A DNA stretch of 64,000 bases from Thermoleophilaceae bacterium (GCA_030447725.1 JAUJOQ010000004.1:255816-319815), one strand, 5' to 3'. Positions 42,216 through 50,349 are shown, numbered from the stretch's first letter. A program made the numbers and translations. Notes: generated by a model from the sequence alone, not told the origin.

Positions 42216-43282
42216 CCGAGGTGCAGGCCCGGGCCGACCGGCTGGTCGAGCTGCTGGTCGAGCGCGAGCTCGACTCCCTGCTGGTCACCGACCTGGTCAA
42301 CGTGCGCTACCTGACCGGCTTCACGGGAACCAACGCAGCCTGCGTCGTGACCCCGGGGCAGCGCCTGTTCCTGACCGACTTCCGCTACGTGGAGCAGGCC
42401 GCGCAGCAGGTGACCGGCTTCGAGCTGCTCCCCGCCGGACGCGAACTGGCCGCCGACCTTGTCCCGCGCCTGGCCGGGCGAGCCGGCTTCGACGACGCCC
42501 ACCTGAGCGTGCGCACCCACGCCAAGCTTGCCGAGAAAGTCGAGGAAGGCGTGGATCTGGTGGCCGCGGGCGGGCTCGTCGAGCGGCTGCGCCAAGTCAA
42601 GGACGAGGCCGAGCTGGCGGCGATCGCCGCGGCGTCACAGCTGGCGACGGCCGCGCTGGAGCGCGTGCTCGAGCGTGGCCTGGGGGGTAGGACCGAGCGC
42701 GCCGTGGCTCTCGAGCTGGAGGCTGAGATGCGCTCGGCCGGGGCCGAGGACCCGTCCTTCCCGTCGATCGTGGCGGCGGGCGCCCACGGGGCGCTGCCCC
42801 ACGCGGTGCCGCGGGACGTGGAGATCGCGCGCGACACGCTGGTGGTGATCGACTGGGGAGCGCGGCTGGACGGCTACTGCTCCGACTGCACCCGCACGGT
42901 GGCCACCGGGCGCCTCTCCGATGCCGCCCGCGAGGCCTACGAGTTGGTGCGCGATTCCCAGGAAAGGGCCCTGGGCGCCGTGCGCGCCGGAGCCGAGTGC
43001 CGGGCCGTCGACGCAGTCGCGCGCGACCTGATCGAGGCGGCCGGGCACGGCGAGCACTTCGGCCACGGCCTGGGCCACGGCGTGGGCCTGGAGGTGCACG
43101 AGGAGCCGCGCCTGACCAAGCAGGCCGACGGCGAGCTGGCCGTCGGCAACGTGGTCAGCGTGGAGCCCGGCGTCTACCTGCCCGGGGAGCTGGGCGTACG
43201 CATCGAGGACCTCGTGGCGGTTACGGCCGACGGCGCCGACGTTTTCACGAGCTTTCCCAAGGCGCTTCTCACGGTCGGTTGA
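42212..43282 (+). CDS. M24 family Xaa-Pro aminopeptidase
   Basis: 356 residues. An N-terminal creatinase-like domain (LLVTDLVNVRYLTGFTGTNA) precedes the pita-bread catalytic domain. Metal ligands are in VIDWGARLDGYCSDCTRT (two Asp), HFGHGLGHGVGLEVHE (His), SVEPGVYLPG (Glu) and GVRIEDLV (Glu). It removes N-terminal residues before proline. In many bacteria this gene lies between aroQ and efp; here efp is separated by the mutasome block (43,300-53,390), which looks like an insertion between them. Confidence 0.93.
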   Translation: MTEVQARADRLVELLVERELDSLLVTDLVNVRYLTGFTGTNAACVVTPGQRLFLTDFRYVEQAAQQVTGFELLPAGRELAADLVPRLAGRAGFDDAHLSVRTHAKLAEKVEEGVDLVAAGGLVERLRQVKDEAELAAIAAASQLATAALERVLERGLGGRTERAVALELEAEMRSAGAEDPSFPSIVAAGAHGALPHAVPRDVEIARDTLVVIDWGARLDGYCSDCTRTVATGRLSDAAREAYELVRDSQERALGAVRAGAECRAVDAVARDLIEAAGHGEHFGHGLGHGVGLEVHEEPRLTKQADGELAVGNVVSVEPGVYLPGELGVRIEDLVAVTADGADVFTSFPKALLTVG

Positions 43283-43357
43283 CGACCGAGCGCGGGATCA
43301 GCACTGGGTGAAGCGGCGCCTTGAACGTGGCGCGCTCCGTTGCCGCCGCCCCGTATG

Positions 43358-43371
43358 CGAACATACGTTCG
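43358..43371. promoter_or_regulatory. LexA (SOS) box of imuB
   Basis: CGAACATACGTTCG is a perfect match to the actinobacterial LexA box CGAAC-N4-GTTCG and is fully palindromic. It ends 4 nt before the imuB ATG at 43376, so LexA would cover the start region. Confidence 0.92.
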
Positions 43372-43375
43372 ACTC

Positions 43376-44560
43376 ATGGTCATCTGCGTGCTCATTCCCC
43401 GATTCGCCCTGCTGGCGGCCCTCGGGGACAGGCGCGCGCTGGTGTCCGAGCCTGTGGCGCTGGCGCCCGAGGAGGGGCGCGACCAGGCCGTGGGAGAGGT
43501 CTCGGCTCCGGCCGAGGCGTTCGGAGTGGTACAGGGCATGCGGATGGGAGAGGCACTGTCGCGCTGCCCCGGCCTGCGCCTGGTGCCGCCCGACCCCGAG
43601 AGTGTGCGCACGCTCTGGCACGAGGTGCTCGACCGGATCGAGCGGATCGGAGGAGCGCCGGAGTCCGAGCGCGAGGGAGCTGCGTACTTCGAGGCCGACG
43701 GCCTCCACGGAATCCACGGAGGGGATCTGCGCGGGGTGCTCGCCGCCACCCGGCGTGCGCTGGGACGCAGCGCGCGAATGGGGGCCGCCCCCTCGCGCTT
43801 CTGTGCCTACTGCGCCGCGCTGGCGGCGCGCCCCCGCCGTCCGCCCGTGGTGGTCGACCGCGATCCGTCCCGCTTCCTGGCGCCGCTGCCGGCCACGCTG
43901 CTGCGGTCCAGGCCTGAGCTCCAAGGGCTGTCCGACGTGCTCGACCGGCTGGGCGTGCGCACCCTCGGCGAACTGGCGGCGCTGCCCTCCCGCGCGGTGG
44001 CCGAGCGCTTCGGCCATCCGGGGCTTCTGGCGCTCGACCTGGCCCGGGGCCGCGACACCCCGCTCGATCCGCGCCGCCCCCCGGAGCCCGCGTCAGAGCG
44101 GATCGACCTGCCCGAGGCGGTTTCCGGCCACCAGCTCGAGCACGCTCTCGAGCTGCTGACCGCTCGCCTGCTGGCACGGCGCGAGCGGCGCGGGCGCTCC
44201 CTGCGGGCGGTGGCGGTCTCCGCTCGTCTCGTCGCAGGAGGTACATGGCGCAAGGCGGTCACCCTGCGCAGCGCCAGCGCCGATCCACAGCGAATCCGCC
44301 TGGCGCTCGCGCCCCGCCTGGCCGAGATGCCGGCGCCGGCCGAGTCGCTGGCCCTCGAGGTCGTGGCCTTCGGCCCGCCCGCCACCGATCAGGGACGCCT
44401 GCTCGACGAGCAGGGCGCCGCCCGCCGCGCCCGCCTCGGCGAGGCAGTGCACCAGGCCCGCCAGGCGGCGGGGGAGGCGGCGGCGATGCGGGTGCTTGAC
44501 ATCGACCCGGACTCGAGGGTTCCGGAGCGCCGCTCGGTTCTGGCGCCGTTGGACCCATGA
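43376..44560 (+). CDS. imuB: ImuB-type Y-family polymerase-like protein
   Basis: 394 residues from ATG 43376. It has the Y-family polymerase fold but lacks the catalytic acidic motif: the first strand reads MVICVLIPRFALLAALGD instead of a VDMDAFFA-type motif, which defines ImuB. The palm contains AFGVVQGMRMGEALSRCPG, and the little-finger-like region and C-terminal tail (beta-clamp contact) follow. ImuB is a scaffold linking DnaE2 and the sliding clamp in SOS mutagenesis. A LexA box lies 4 nt upstream. ImuA', normally next to it, is not found in the window. Confidence 0.88.
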   Translation: MVICVLIPRFALLAALGDRRALVSEPVALAPEEGRDQAVGEVSAPAEAFGVVQGMRMGEALSRCPGLRLVPPDPESVRTLWHEVLDRIERIGGAPESEREGAAYFEADGLHGIHGGDLRGVLAATRRALGRSARMGAAPSRFCAYCAALAARPRRPPVVVDRDPSRFLAPLPATLLRSRPELQGLSDVLDRLGVRTLGELAALPSRAVAERFGHPGLLALDLARGRDTPLDPRRPPEPASERIDLPEAVSGHQLEHALELLTARLLARRERRGRSLRAVAVSARLVAGGTWRKAVTLRSASADPQRIRLALAPRLAEMPAPAESLALEVVAFGPPATDQGRLLDEQGAARRARLGEAVHQARQAAGEAAAMRVLDIDPDSRVPERRSVLAPLDP

Positions 44561-44808
44561 CCTCTCGCGCCACCAGGCGCCTGGCGGTTCCCCGGCCCGT
44601 CTCCGTGAACGCCGGTCCCGGCGGGGCGCCGGTGGCGGTAGGGGGGATGCCGGTCGAGGCGATGCGCGAGGAATGGGTTGTCGAGGATCGCTGGTGGACG
44701 GACAAGTCCGTGCGCCGGCGCTACTTCGAGCTGGTGCTGGTCGACGGGCGCAACGTCGTGGTCTTCCGCGACCTCGCGGTGGGGAGGTGGCTGACGCAGC
44801 GGGCTTGA
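44557..44808 (+). CDS. DUF6504 family protein linked to imuB
   Basis: 83 residues with GGMPVEAMREEWVVEDRWWT and VRRRYFELVLVDGRNVVVFR, the pattern of the small DUF6504 proteins frequently found after ImuB in actinobacteria. It overlaps imuB by 4 nt, so it is very probably part of the SOS-induced transcript. Molecular role unknown; proximity suggests a mutasome accessory factor. Confidence 0.75.
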   Translation: MTSRATRRLAVPRPVSVNAGPGGAPVAVGGMPVEAMREEWVVEDRWWTDKSVRRRYFELVLVDGRNVVVFRDLAVGRWLTQRA

Positions 44809-44851
44809 GGTCACGCTACCGTCATCGCGCGATGCCGATCACAGACCGGCG

Positions 44852-45820
44852 ATGAGCCACGTCCCCGAACGGTTGCTTCGTCGCCGGGCCGAGCGCCGGA
44901 AGCAGCTGCGGCGCAGGCGGCTGACCGCCCTCGCGGTCATTCTCGGCTCCGTCCTTTTGATCGGCGTCGCCTTCGGCGTGGGCGGCGGCGGCAAGGATGA
45001 TCGGGAGAACGGCAGCGCAGCCGACGCGCAGGACGCGCTGGCCACCCTGCCCGGCGGCGGCCGCCGGATCCTTCCCGACCGCCGGGTCGTGGCCTTCTAC
45101 GGGGCGCCCCAGGCGGCGGCGCTCGGCGTGCTCGGCATCGGCGATCCCGGCCAGATGGCGGAGAAGCTCGAGCGACAGGCTCGCCCTTACGCCACGAGCG
45201 CACGGCCGGTGCTGCCGGCCTTCGAGCTGATCGCGGTCGTGGCCGCCGACGCTCCCGGCGAGGGCGACCTCTACCGCACCCGCCAGGATGACGCGATCAT
45301 CCGGCGTTACCTGCGGGCGGCCCGGCGCGCCGGCGCAATCCTCCTGCTCGACATCCAGCCCGGCCGGTCGGACTTCCTCACCGAGGCCAAGGTGCTGGAG
45401 AAGTGGCTGCGCGAGCCCGACGTCGGCCTCGCGCTCGACCCTGAGTGGCGGATGGCGGCGGACGAGGTGCCCGGCCAGACCATCGGCTCGGTCGCCGGCT
45501 CGGAGGTCAACGCCACCTCGCGCTGGCTGTCGGAGCTCACCCGGCGAGAGCGCCTGCCCCAGAAGCTGATGGTCATCCACCGCTTTACCGACGAGATGAT
45601 CGACGACCTCGCCTCGCTCGAGGAGCCCCCGGGCGTCGCGACGGTGATCAACGTGGACGGCTTCGGCAGCCAGGCGCAGAAGGTCGCCAAGTACCGCGAC
45701 CTCGAATCCCACCGCTTCCACGCCGGCTTCAAGCTCTTCTACGAGGAGGACACCGGACTGATGACGCCCCAGCGCGTGTTGCGCCTGCGCCCGGAGCCGG
45801 ACCTGATCGTCTACGAGTAG
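44852..45820 (+). CDS. Conserved actinobacterial membrane-anchored protein of unknown function
   Basis: 322 residues. A basic N terminus (RRRAERRKQLRRRRL) and one membrane helix (LAVILGSVLLIGVAFGVGG) lead to an exported domain of about 270 residues: RRVVAFYGAPQAAALGVLGI, AGAILLLDIQPGRSDFLTEA, VGLALDPEWRMAADEVPGQT, and VINVDGFGSQAQKVAKYRDL. Acidic residues at strand ends (LDIQ, LDPEW, NVDGF) suggest a TIM-barrel hydrolase-like fold. Similar proteins occur widely in actinobacteria; no activity is established as far as I know. It sits 43 nt after the DUF6504 gene. Confidence 0.72.
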   Translation: MSHVPERLLRRRAERRKQLRRRRLTALAVILGSVLLIGVAFGVGGGGKDDRENGSAADAQDALATLPGGGRRILPDRRVVAFYGAPQAAALGVLGIGDPGQMAEKLERQARPYATSARPVLPAFELIAVVAADAPGEGDLYRTRQDDAIIRRYLRAARRAGAILLLDIQPGRSDFLTEAKVLEKWLREPDVGLALDPEWRMAADEVPGQTIGSVAGSEVNATSRWLSELTRRERLPQKLMVIHRFTDEMIDDLASLEEPPGVATVINVDGFGSQAQKVAKYRDLESHRFHAGFKLFYEEDTGLMTPQRVLRLRPEPDLIVYE

Positions 45821-45832
45821 GAAAGTACGAAA

Positions 45833-45997
45833 GTGCTACCCACAGAAGTGATCGACGCCAGTCAGGCCTGGTTCTGGACACCGGAGTGGCAGGCTGGTGA
45901 GCGCGAGGCCGACGAGGAGTATGCGCGGGGCGGTGGGAAGGTCTACATGGACGAGGAGAGCTTCCAAGCTGCGCTGGATGCCATCCCGCAAGAGTAG
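45833..45997 (+). CDS. Small antitoxin-like protein
   Basis: 54 residues from GTG 45833. The sequence QAWFWTPEWQAGEREADEEY, followed by GKVYMDEESFQAAL, matches the C-terminal toxin-binding part of antitoxins (W-x-x-P-E-W-Q-x-x-E pattern) that pair with RelE/ParE toxins. A DNA-binding N-terminal domain is absent, either lost or unnecessary. Its stop is directly followed by the toxin's GTG with no gap. It is too short to be found by a 60-residue cut-off. Confidence 0.68.
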   Translation: MLPTEVIDASQAWFWTPEWQAGEREADEEYARGGGKVYMDEESFQAALDAIPQE

Positions 45998-46264
45998 GTG
46001 CCGACCTTCGAGCCGCTTCCGCGGTTCCTGCGCGACTACTCCCAGCTGACTGAGGAACAGAAGGAGGCGTGGGTGCGAATGAGGGGCCGGTTCGTCGCCG
46101 GGGCCCTGCGTGTGAAGCGAGTCAAGGGCCATCTCGGCGTATGGGAGATCAGTTGGGCGCCCGATGGCCGAGCAACGTTTCACTACGGCAACGAGGTACA
46201 CCCTGGCGAGCCGCATGTGGTCTGGCGACGCATCGGGACCCACGACGTATTCAACCGCCCCTGA
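45998..46264 (+). CDS. RelE/ParE-type toxin
   Basis: 88 residues of the RelE/ParE superfamily: FLRDYSQLTEEQKEAWVRMR (N-terminal helices), LRVKRVKGHLGVWEISWAPD (central strands), ATFHYGNEVHPGEPHVVWRR, and a GTHDVF ending. RelE-like members cleave mRNA on the ribosome; ParE-like members poison gyrase. The conserved W-E-I-S-W and R-I-G-T-H-D suggest the former fold group but do not decide. Translationally coupled to the antitoxin. It ends 36 nt before the LexA box of dnaE2. Confidence 0.78.
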   Translation: MPTFEPLPRFLRDYSQLTEEQKEAWVRMRGRFVAGALRVKRVKGHLGVWEISWAPDGRATFHYGNEVHPGEPHVVWRRIGTHDVFNRP

Positions 46265-46300
46265 TCTGAGGTGCCTCTTGCAGCCCGCCTTTCAATGATG

Positions 46301-46314
46301 CGAACATGTGTTCG
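46301..46314. promoter_or_regulatory. LexA (SOS) box overlapping the dnaE2 start
   Basis: CGAACATGTGTTCG, a perfect CGAAC-N4-GTTCG palindrome. The GTG start at 46308 lies inside it and an alternative GTG at 46314 overlaps its last base, so bound LexA would block initiation directly. Confidence 0.92.
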
Positions 46315-49300
46315 TGTCCTACGTCGAGCTGCACTGTCACTCCGCCTACTCCTTCCTGGACGGGGCGTCGCACCCGCAGGAGTTGGCAGCGGCGGTGGCC
46401 GAGCAGGGCTATGAGGCGCTGGCGCTTACCGACCACGACGGGCTGCACGGGGCGATGGAGCTGGCCCAGGCCCTCAAGCCGCTCGGGGTCCGGCCGATCA
46501 CGGGCGCGGAGCTCACGATGGAGGGCGGCGCCCACCTCACGCTGCTGTGTGAGACCCGGACCGGGTACCGCAACCTCTGCCGGCTGATCACGCTTGCCTA
46601 CGCGGAAACGCGACCCCGGAAGGATTCGGCACGGACGCCGAATCCTTCGAGCCGCCGGAAGGATTCGGCACGGATGCCGAATCCTTCGAGCCGGTCTCAG
46701 GGTGCCCTGAAGGATGTGGCACGGACGCCGGATCCTTCGAATCCATCTCCGCTGCCGCCCGTCACCACCTACGCCGCGCTCGAGGGCCACGCCGAGGGCC
46801 TCGTGTGCCTCTCGGGCTGTGCCCGCCACGGCCCGCTGGCCCGCGCGGTCGAGGACGCCCGTCACGCCGAGGCCGCGGAGTCCGGCCGGCGCCTGCTGCG
46901 GATCTTCGGCGAGCGCGGACTGCGGGTCGAGCTCCAGCGGCCCTTCGCGCGCCACGACCGCCGCCGCAACCGGCTGCTGGCCTCGCTGGCGCAGCGCCTG
47001 GGGGTGCCGACGGTGGCCACGGGCAACGTGCACGCTCACAAGCGCAGCCGCGCGCGGCTGCAGGACGCGCTCGTGGCGGTGCGCTTGGGCAAGACGCTCG
47101 ACGAGTGCGAGCCCGACCGCCGCGGCAACTCCTCCCACGTGCTCGTGTGCCCGCAGGCCATGGCCGAGCGCTTCGCCGACCACCCGGACGCGGTAACCGA
47201 GACGGCGCGGCTGGCCGAGCGGCTCACCTTCGACCTCACCTCAGATCTCGGCTACGCCTACCCGGGCTCGGAGGACCCCGGCGCCGACCGCAAGCTGGCC
47301 GAGGTATGTGGCCACCGCCTGGCCGAGCGCTATCCGACCTCGGGACGCGCGCGGGCGGAGGCCGAGGCGCGCCTCGCGGAGGAGCTGCGCGTGATCCGCG
47401 GGCTGGGCCTGTCGGGCTTCTTTCTCCTGCACCGCGACCTGCTCGAGCTGGCTCGCGAGGTGGCTGCTGAGGTGCGCGGCCCGGACACGGTGCGCTCGAC
47501 GCTGCCTCCGGGGCGGGGAAGGGGGTCGAGCGTGGCCTCGATCGTCTGCTACCTCACCGGGCTCTCGCACATCGATCCGCTGGCCAACGAGCTGCACCTC
47601 GGGCGCTTCCTCAACGAGGACCTGACGGCGCTGCCGGACATCGACCTCGACTTCCCGCGCGACATCCGCGAGGTGCTGATCCCGCGCATCCACGACCGCT
47701 ACGGCCACGACCGCTCGGCGCTGGTGGCGGCCTTTGCCACGTACCAGGTGCGCTCGGCGGTGCGCGACTTCGCCAAGGTGCTGGGACTGCCCCCGGGGGA
47801 GATCGAGCGCCTGGCGCGCACCGTGGACCCGTGGCTGCCGGGAAACGACATCCAGCGCGAGGTGGCGGAGATGGAGCCCGGCCGCAGCGGCAAGAGCTCC
47901 TCGCGCTGGCGGGCGCTCGTGGGTCTCGCGCGCGCGGCTGCGGGGCTGCCGCGCCATCAATCTCAGCACCCGGGCGGGATGGTGATCGCCACCCAGCCGC
48001 TGATCGACCTCTGCCCGATCCAGCCCGCGGCGATGGAGGGCCGTCAGATGGTGCAGTGGGACAAGGAGTCGTGCGCGGACGCCGGCTTCCTGAAGATCGA
48101 CGTGCTGGGCCTGGGGATGCTCTCGGCGGTCGAGCGCTGCGTGGAGGAGATCGCTCGCACGCGCAACGAGCGGATCGACCTGTCGCGGATCGACTTCGCC
48201 GACCGCGAGGTCTACGCCCAGATCCAGCGAGCTGAGACAACGGGCGTGTTTCAGATCGAGAGCCGGGCGCAGATGTCGATGCTGCCGCGCACGCTGCCCG
48301 AGTCGCTCGACGACCTCACCGTGCAGGTGGCCCTCGTGCGCCCCGGGCCGATCCAGGGCGGCGCGGTGCACCCCTACATCGAGCGCAAGAAGGCGCTGCG
48401 CGAGAACCCCGGCTATCAGGTGCCCTACGAGCACCCCTCGCTCGAGCCGGTGCTGCGCGACACGCTGGGAGCGATCGTCTTCCAGGACCAGGTGATCGAG
48501 GTGGCGATGGAGTTCGCCGGCTTCACCGCCGGGGAGGCCGAGGGGCTGCGGCGGGCGATGAGCCGCAAGCGCTCGGAGGCCGCCATGCGCTCGTACGAGC
48601 AGAGCTTCTTGGCCGGCGCCGTCTCGCGCGGCGTCAGGGTCGAGGTGGCCCAGTGCGTGTACGACCAGATCGTGGGCTTCTCGGGCTTCGGCTTTCCCAA
48701 GTCGCACTCGGCCGCCTTCGGGCTGCTCGCCTACCAGTCCACCTGGCTGCGGGTGCACTACGGGCCCGAGTTCCTCGCGGCGCTGATGAACGAGCAGCCG
48801 ATGGGGTTCTACCCGCCGGACTCGCTTGTGCATGAGGCGCAGCGCCGGGGTATCGAGGTGCTTGCGCCGTGTGTGGTCGAGGGGGTGGTGGAGTGTCGGG
48901 TCGAGGCGGGCGCCGTTCGTGTCGGCCTCGCCTACGTCAACGGTGTTCGCGACGCCGAGGTTCGTGCGCTTGTCGCCGAGCGCGACCGGGGTGGGGCATA
49001 TCGGTCGGTTGCCGATCTCGCCGCCCGTTCCGGCGCGGGCACCGGGACTTTGGAGCGGCTCGCCTGGGCGGGGGCGTGCGACTCGCTGGTGGAAGGCCCG
49101 GTCGAGGGCCGGCGGCGACAGGCGTTGTGGCTGCTCGGGGTGGCGGCGCCCGGGGTGCCGGTCGGGCGTGGGGGTGCGCTCGGGACCCAGCTGGCCCTGC
49201 CGCTCGACCCCCACGACGCGCCCGATCTGCGCCACCTCGATGCGTGGGACCGGCTGCTGGCCGACTACGGCTCCACCGGCGTGACCCTGCACGAGCATCC

Positions 49301-49823
49301 GCTCGAGCTGCTGCGCCCCGGATTGCCCGAGGGCACCCTCTCGAGCGCCGATCTGGAGCGGACCCGCCACGGCCGGCCGGTGCGGGTGGCCGGCCAGGTG
49401 GTTGCCCGCCAGCGCCCGGCCACCGCCAAGGGGGTCACCTTCATGCTGCTCGAGGACGAGCACGGCACGATCAACCTGATCGTGCCCCCGCCGATCCACG
49501 ACCGCTGCCGCCTGGCGGTGCGCGGCGAGCCGCTGGTGATCGCCAGCGGCCGCCTGGAGCGCCGCGAAGGCGTGATCAACGTGCTGGTGCACGACGTGCG
49601 CCGCCTCGAGCGAGGCGACCTGCCGAGCGCCGAGGTACGCCACATCGAGCCACGACGGGTGTGGAGCACGGATTCGAGGGATTCGGCATCTGCCGAATCC
49701 TTCCCGGGAATCCGGAGCCGATCTGGCGGCGGTCCTCCCGGCGGCCAACAGCTTCGGCCGTGGCCGCCGGTGAGGGTGGCGGATCCGCTCCCCGGTCACG
49801 GCTCGGAACGGTCACCGGGCTGA
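46308..49823 (+). CDS. dnaE2: Error-prone DNA polymerase III alpha subunit DnaE2 (ImuC)
   Basis: 1171 residues. The PHP domain (YVELHCHSAYSFLDGASHPQ; LTDHDGLHGAMELAQALKPL) is followed by the C-family palm with catalytic Asp in ALPDIDLDFPRDIREVLIPR, fingers, HhH and an OB domain (RVAGQVVARQRPATAKGVTF). It carries out translesion synthesis with ImuB. Residues about 103-145 hold an in-frame insertion of repeated KDSARTPNPSSR-type sequence encoded by palindromic DNA repeats. Another palindrome lies at 49679-49700; beyond it the present frame gives an odd Arg/Pro/Gly-rich tail, while a +1 frame reads DLAAVLPAANSFGRGRR and stops at 49773. The start is GTG 46308 or 46314, inside or touching the LexA box; no ribosome site is seen, so translation may be leaderless. 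Confidence 0.93.
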   Translation: MFVSYVELHCHSAYSFLDGASHPQELAAAVAEQGYEALALTDHDGLHGAMELAQALKPLGVRPITGAELTMEGGAHLTLLCETRTGYRNLCRLITLAYAETRPRKDSARTPNPSSRRKDSARMPNPSSRSQGALKDVARTPDPSNPSPLPPVTTYAALEGHAEGLVCLSGCARHGPLARAVEDARHAEAAESGRRLLRIFGERGLRVELQRPFARHDRRRNRLLASLAQRLGVPTVATGNVHAHKRSRARLQDALVAVRLGKTLDECEPDRRGNSSHVLVCPQAMAERFADHPDAVTETARLAERLTFDLTSDLGYAYPGSEDPGADRKLAEVCGHRLAERYPTSGRARAEAEARLAEELRVIRGLGLSGFFLLHRDLLELAREVAAEVRGPDTVRSTLPPGRGRGSSVASIVCYLTGLSHIDPLANELHLGRFLNEDLTALPDIDLDFPRDIREVLIPRIHDRYGHDRSALVAAFATYQVRSAVRDFAKVLGLPPGEIERLARTVDPWLPGNDIQREVAEMEPGRSGKSSSRWRALVGLARAAAGLPRHQSQHPGGMVIATQPLIDLCPIQPAAMEGRQMVQWDKESCADAGFLKIDVLGLGMLSAVERCVEEIARTRNERIDLSRIDFADREVYAQIQRAETTGVFQIESRAQMSMLPRTLPESLDDLTVQVALVRPGPIQGGAVHPYIERKKALRENPGYQVPYEHPSLEPVLRDTLGAIVFQDQVIEVAMEFAGFTAGEAEGLRRAMSRKRSEAAMRSYEQSFLAGAVSRGVRVEVAQCVYDQIVGFSGFGFPKSHSAAFGLLAYQSTWLRVHYGPEFLAALMNEQPMGFYPPDSLVHEAQRRGIEVLAPCVVEGVVECRVEAGAVRVGLAYVNGVRDAEVRALVAERDRGGAYRSVADLAARSGAGTGTLERLAWAGACDSLVEGPVEGRRRQALWLLGVAAPGVPVGRGGALGTQLALPLDPHDAPDLRHLDAWDRLLADYGSTGVTLHEHPLELLRPGLPEGTLSSADLERTRHGRPVRVAGQVVARQRPATAKGVTFMLLEDEHGTINLIVPPPIHDRCRLAVRGEPLVIASGRLERREGVINVLVHDVRRLERGDLPSAEVRHIEPRRVWSTDSRDSASAESFPGIRSRSGGGPPGGQQLRPWPPVRVADPLPGHGSERSPG
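46619..46648. repeat. Palindromic element copy A inside dnaE2
   Basis: A perfect 12-bp inverted repeat, GAAGGATTCGGC and GCCGAATCCTTC, around the 6-nt loop ACGGAC. Copy B repeats it with a 39-bp period, adding exactly 13 codons. Confidence 0.9.
46658..46687. repeat. Palindromic element copy B inside dnaE2
   Basis: Same perfect 12-bp arms as copy A, loop ACGGAT (one base different). It lies 39 bp downstream of copy A and in the same orientation. Confidence 0.9.
46709..46738. repeat. Diverged palindromic element copy C inside dnaE2
   Basis: Arms GAAGGATGTGGC and GCCGGATCCTTC with loop ACGGAC; two arm positions no longer pair perfectly. It is 51 bp from copy B, so spacing stays in frame. Confidence 0.8.
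49679..49700. repeat. Palindromic element copy D near the dnaE2 3' end
   Basis: A perfect 10-bp inverted repeat, GGATTCGGCA and TGCCGAATCC, with loop TC, followed by CTTC as in copies A to C. The segment between the normal coding sequence and a +1-frame ending is about 40 bp, not a multiple of three. Confidence 0.8.
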
Positions 49824-49835
49824 CACAATCCTGCT

Positions 49836-50333
49836 ATCGACTCCCAGTTCGGATGGGCACCCCCGGCGCGAGCCACGTACCTGGTCTCCGACGGCGACCG
49901 CGAGAGCGTCGCTGCCCAGCTGCGCGAGCACTGGCTCGCCGGGCGGCTCTCCACCGAGCAGCTCGAGGAGCGCCTGGGCGCGGCTCTGGCCGCCCGCGAC
50001 GACCATCAGCTGCTCACCGCGCTCGAGGGCCTGCCGATCGCCACCGGCGCTGCGGCCCCCGCCGTCGGCCCCCAACGCAACGGGTCGGCCACCGCGAGCC
50101 TGGTGCTCGGGGTCATCGGCCTGGCCACCCTGCTGCTCTCCTTCGGCTTCTACAGCATTCTGGCGCTGCCGCTGTCCGCCACGGCATGGGGGCTCGGCCG
50201 CTCGGCGCGCCGCTCATCGCACGGCGGCGAGTCCTGGCGCTCGTCGGCCCAGGCGGGTGAGGTCCTGGGCATCGTCGGCACCGCCTTGAGCTTCATTTTC
50301 CTCGCCGGGTGCGCGGCGGTGATCGTACTCTGA
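49836..50333 (+). CDS. DUF1707/DUF4190-type membrane protein without a standard start codon
   Basis: The frame encodes a DUF1707 domain (LVSDGDRESVAAQLREHWLA, then GRLSTEQLEERLGAALAARD) and two membrane helices (ATASLVLGVIGLATLLLSFG; EVLGIVGTALSFIFLAGCAA), typical of small actinobacterial DUF1707-DUF4190 proteins. Going upstream to the dnaE2 stop there is no in-frame ATG, GTG or TTG; ATC at 49836 is where a start would be expected (IDSQFGWAPPARATYLVSDG). An ATC or CTG (49881) start, a base error, or loss of the start are all possible. The first standard start in frame is GTG 50103, which would omit DUF1707. Confidence 0.6.
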   Translation: MDSQFGWAPPARATYLVSDGDRESVAAQLREHWLAGRLSTEQLEERLGAALAARDDHQLLTALEGLPIATGAAAPAVGPQRNGSATASLVLGVIGLATLLLSFGFYSILALPLSATAWGLGRSARRSSHGGESWRSSAQAGEVLGIVGTALSFIFLAGCAAVIVL

Positions 50334-50349
50334 TCCCCCCGCGGCGACG

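Noticed and set aside
47241..49799. 852-codon open frame opposite dnaE2
   Set aside because: Antisense by-product of codon bias; low-complexity His/Arg/Gly/Leu sequence without motifs.
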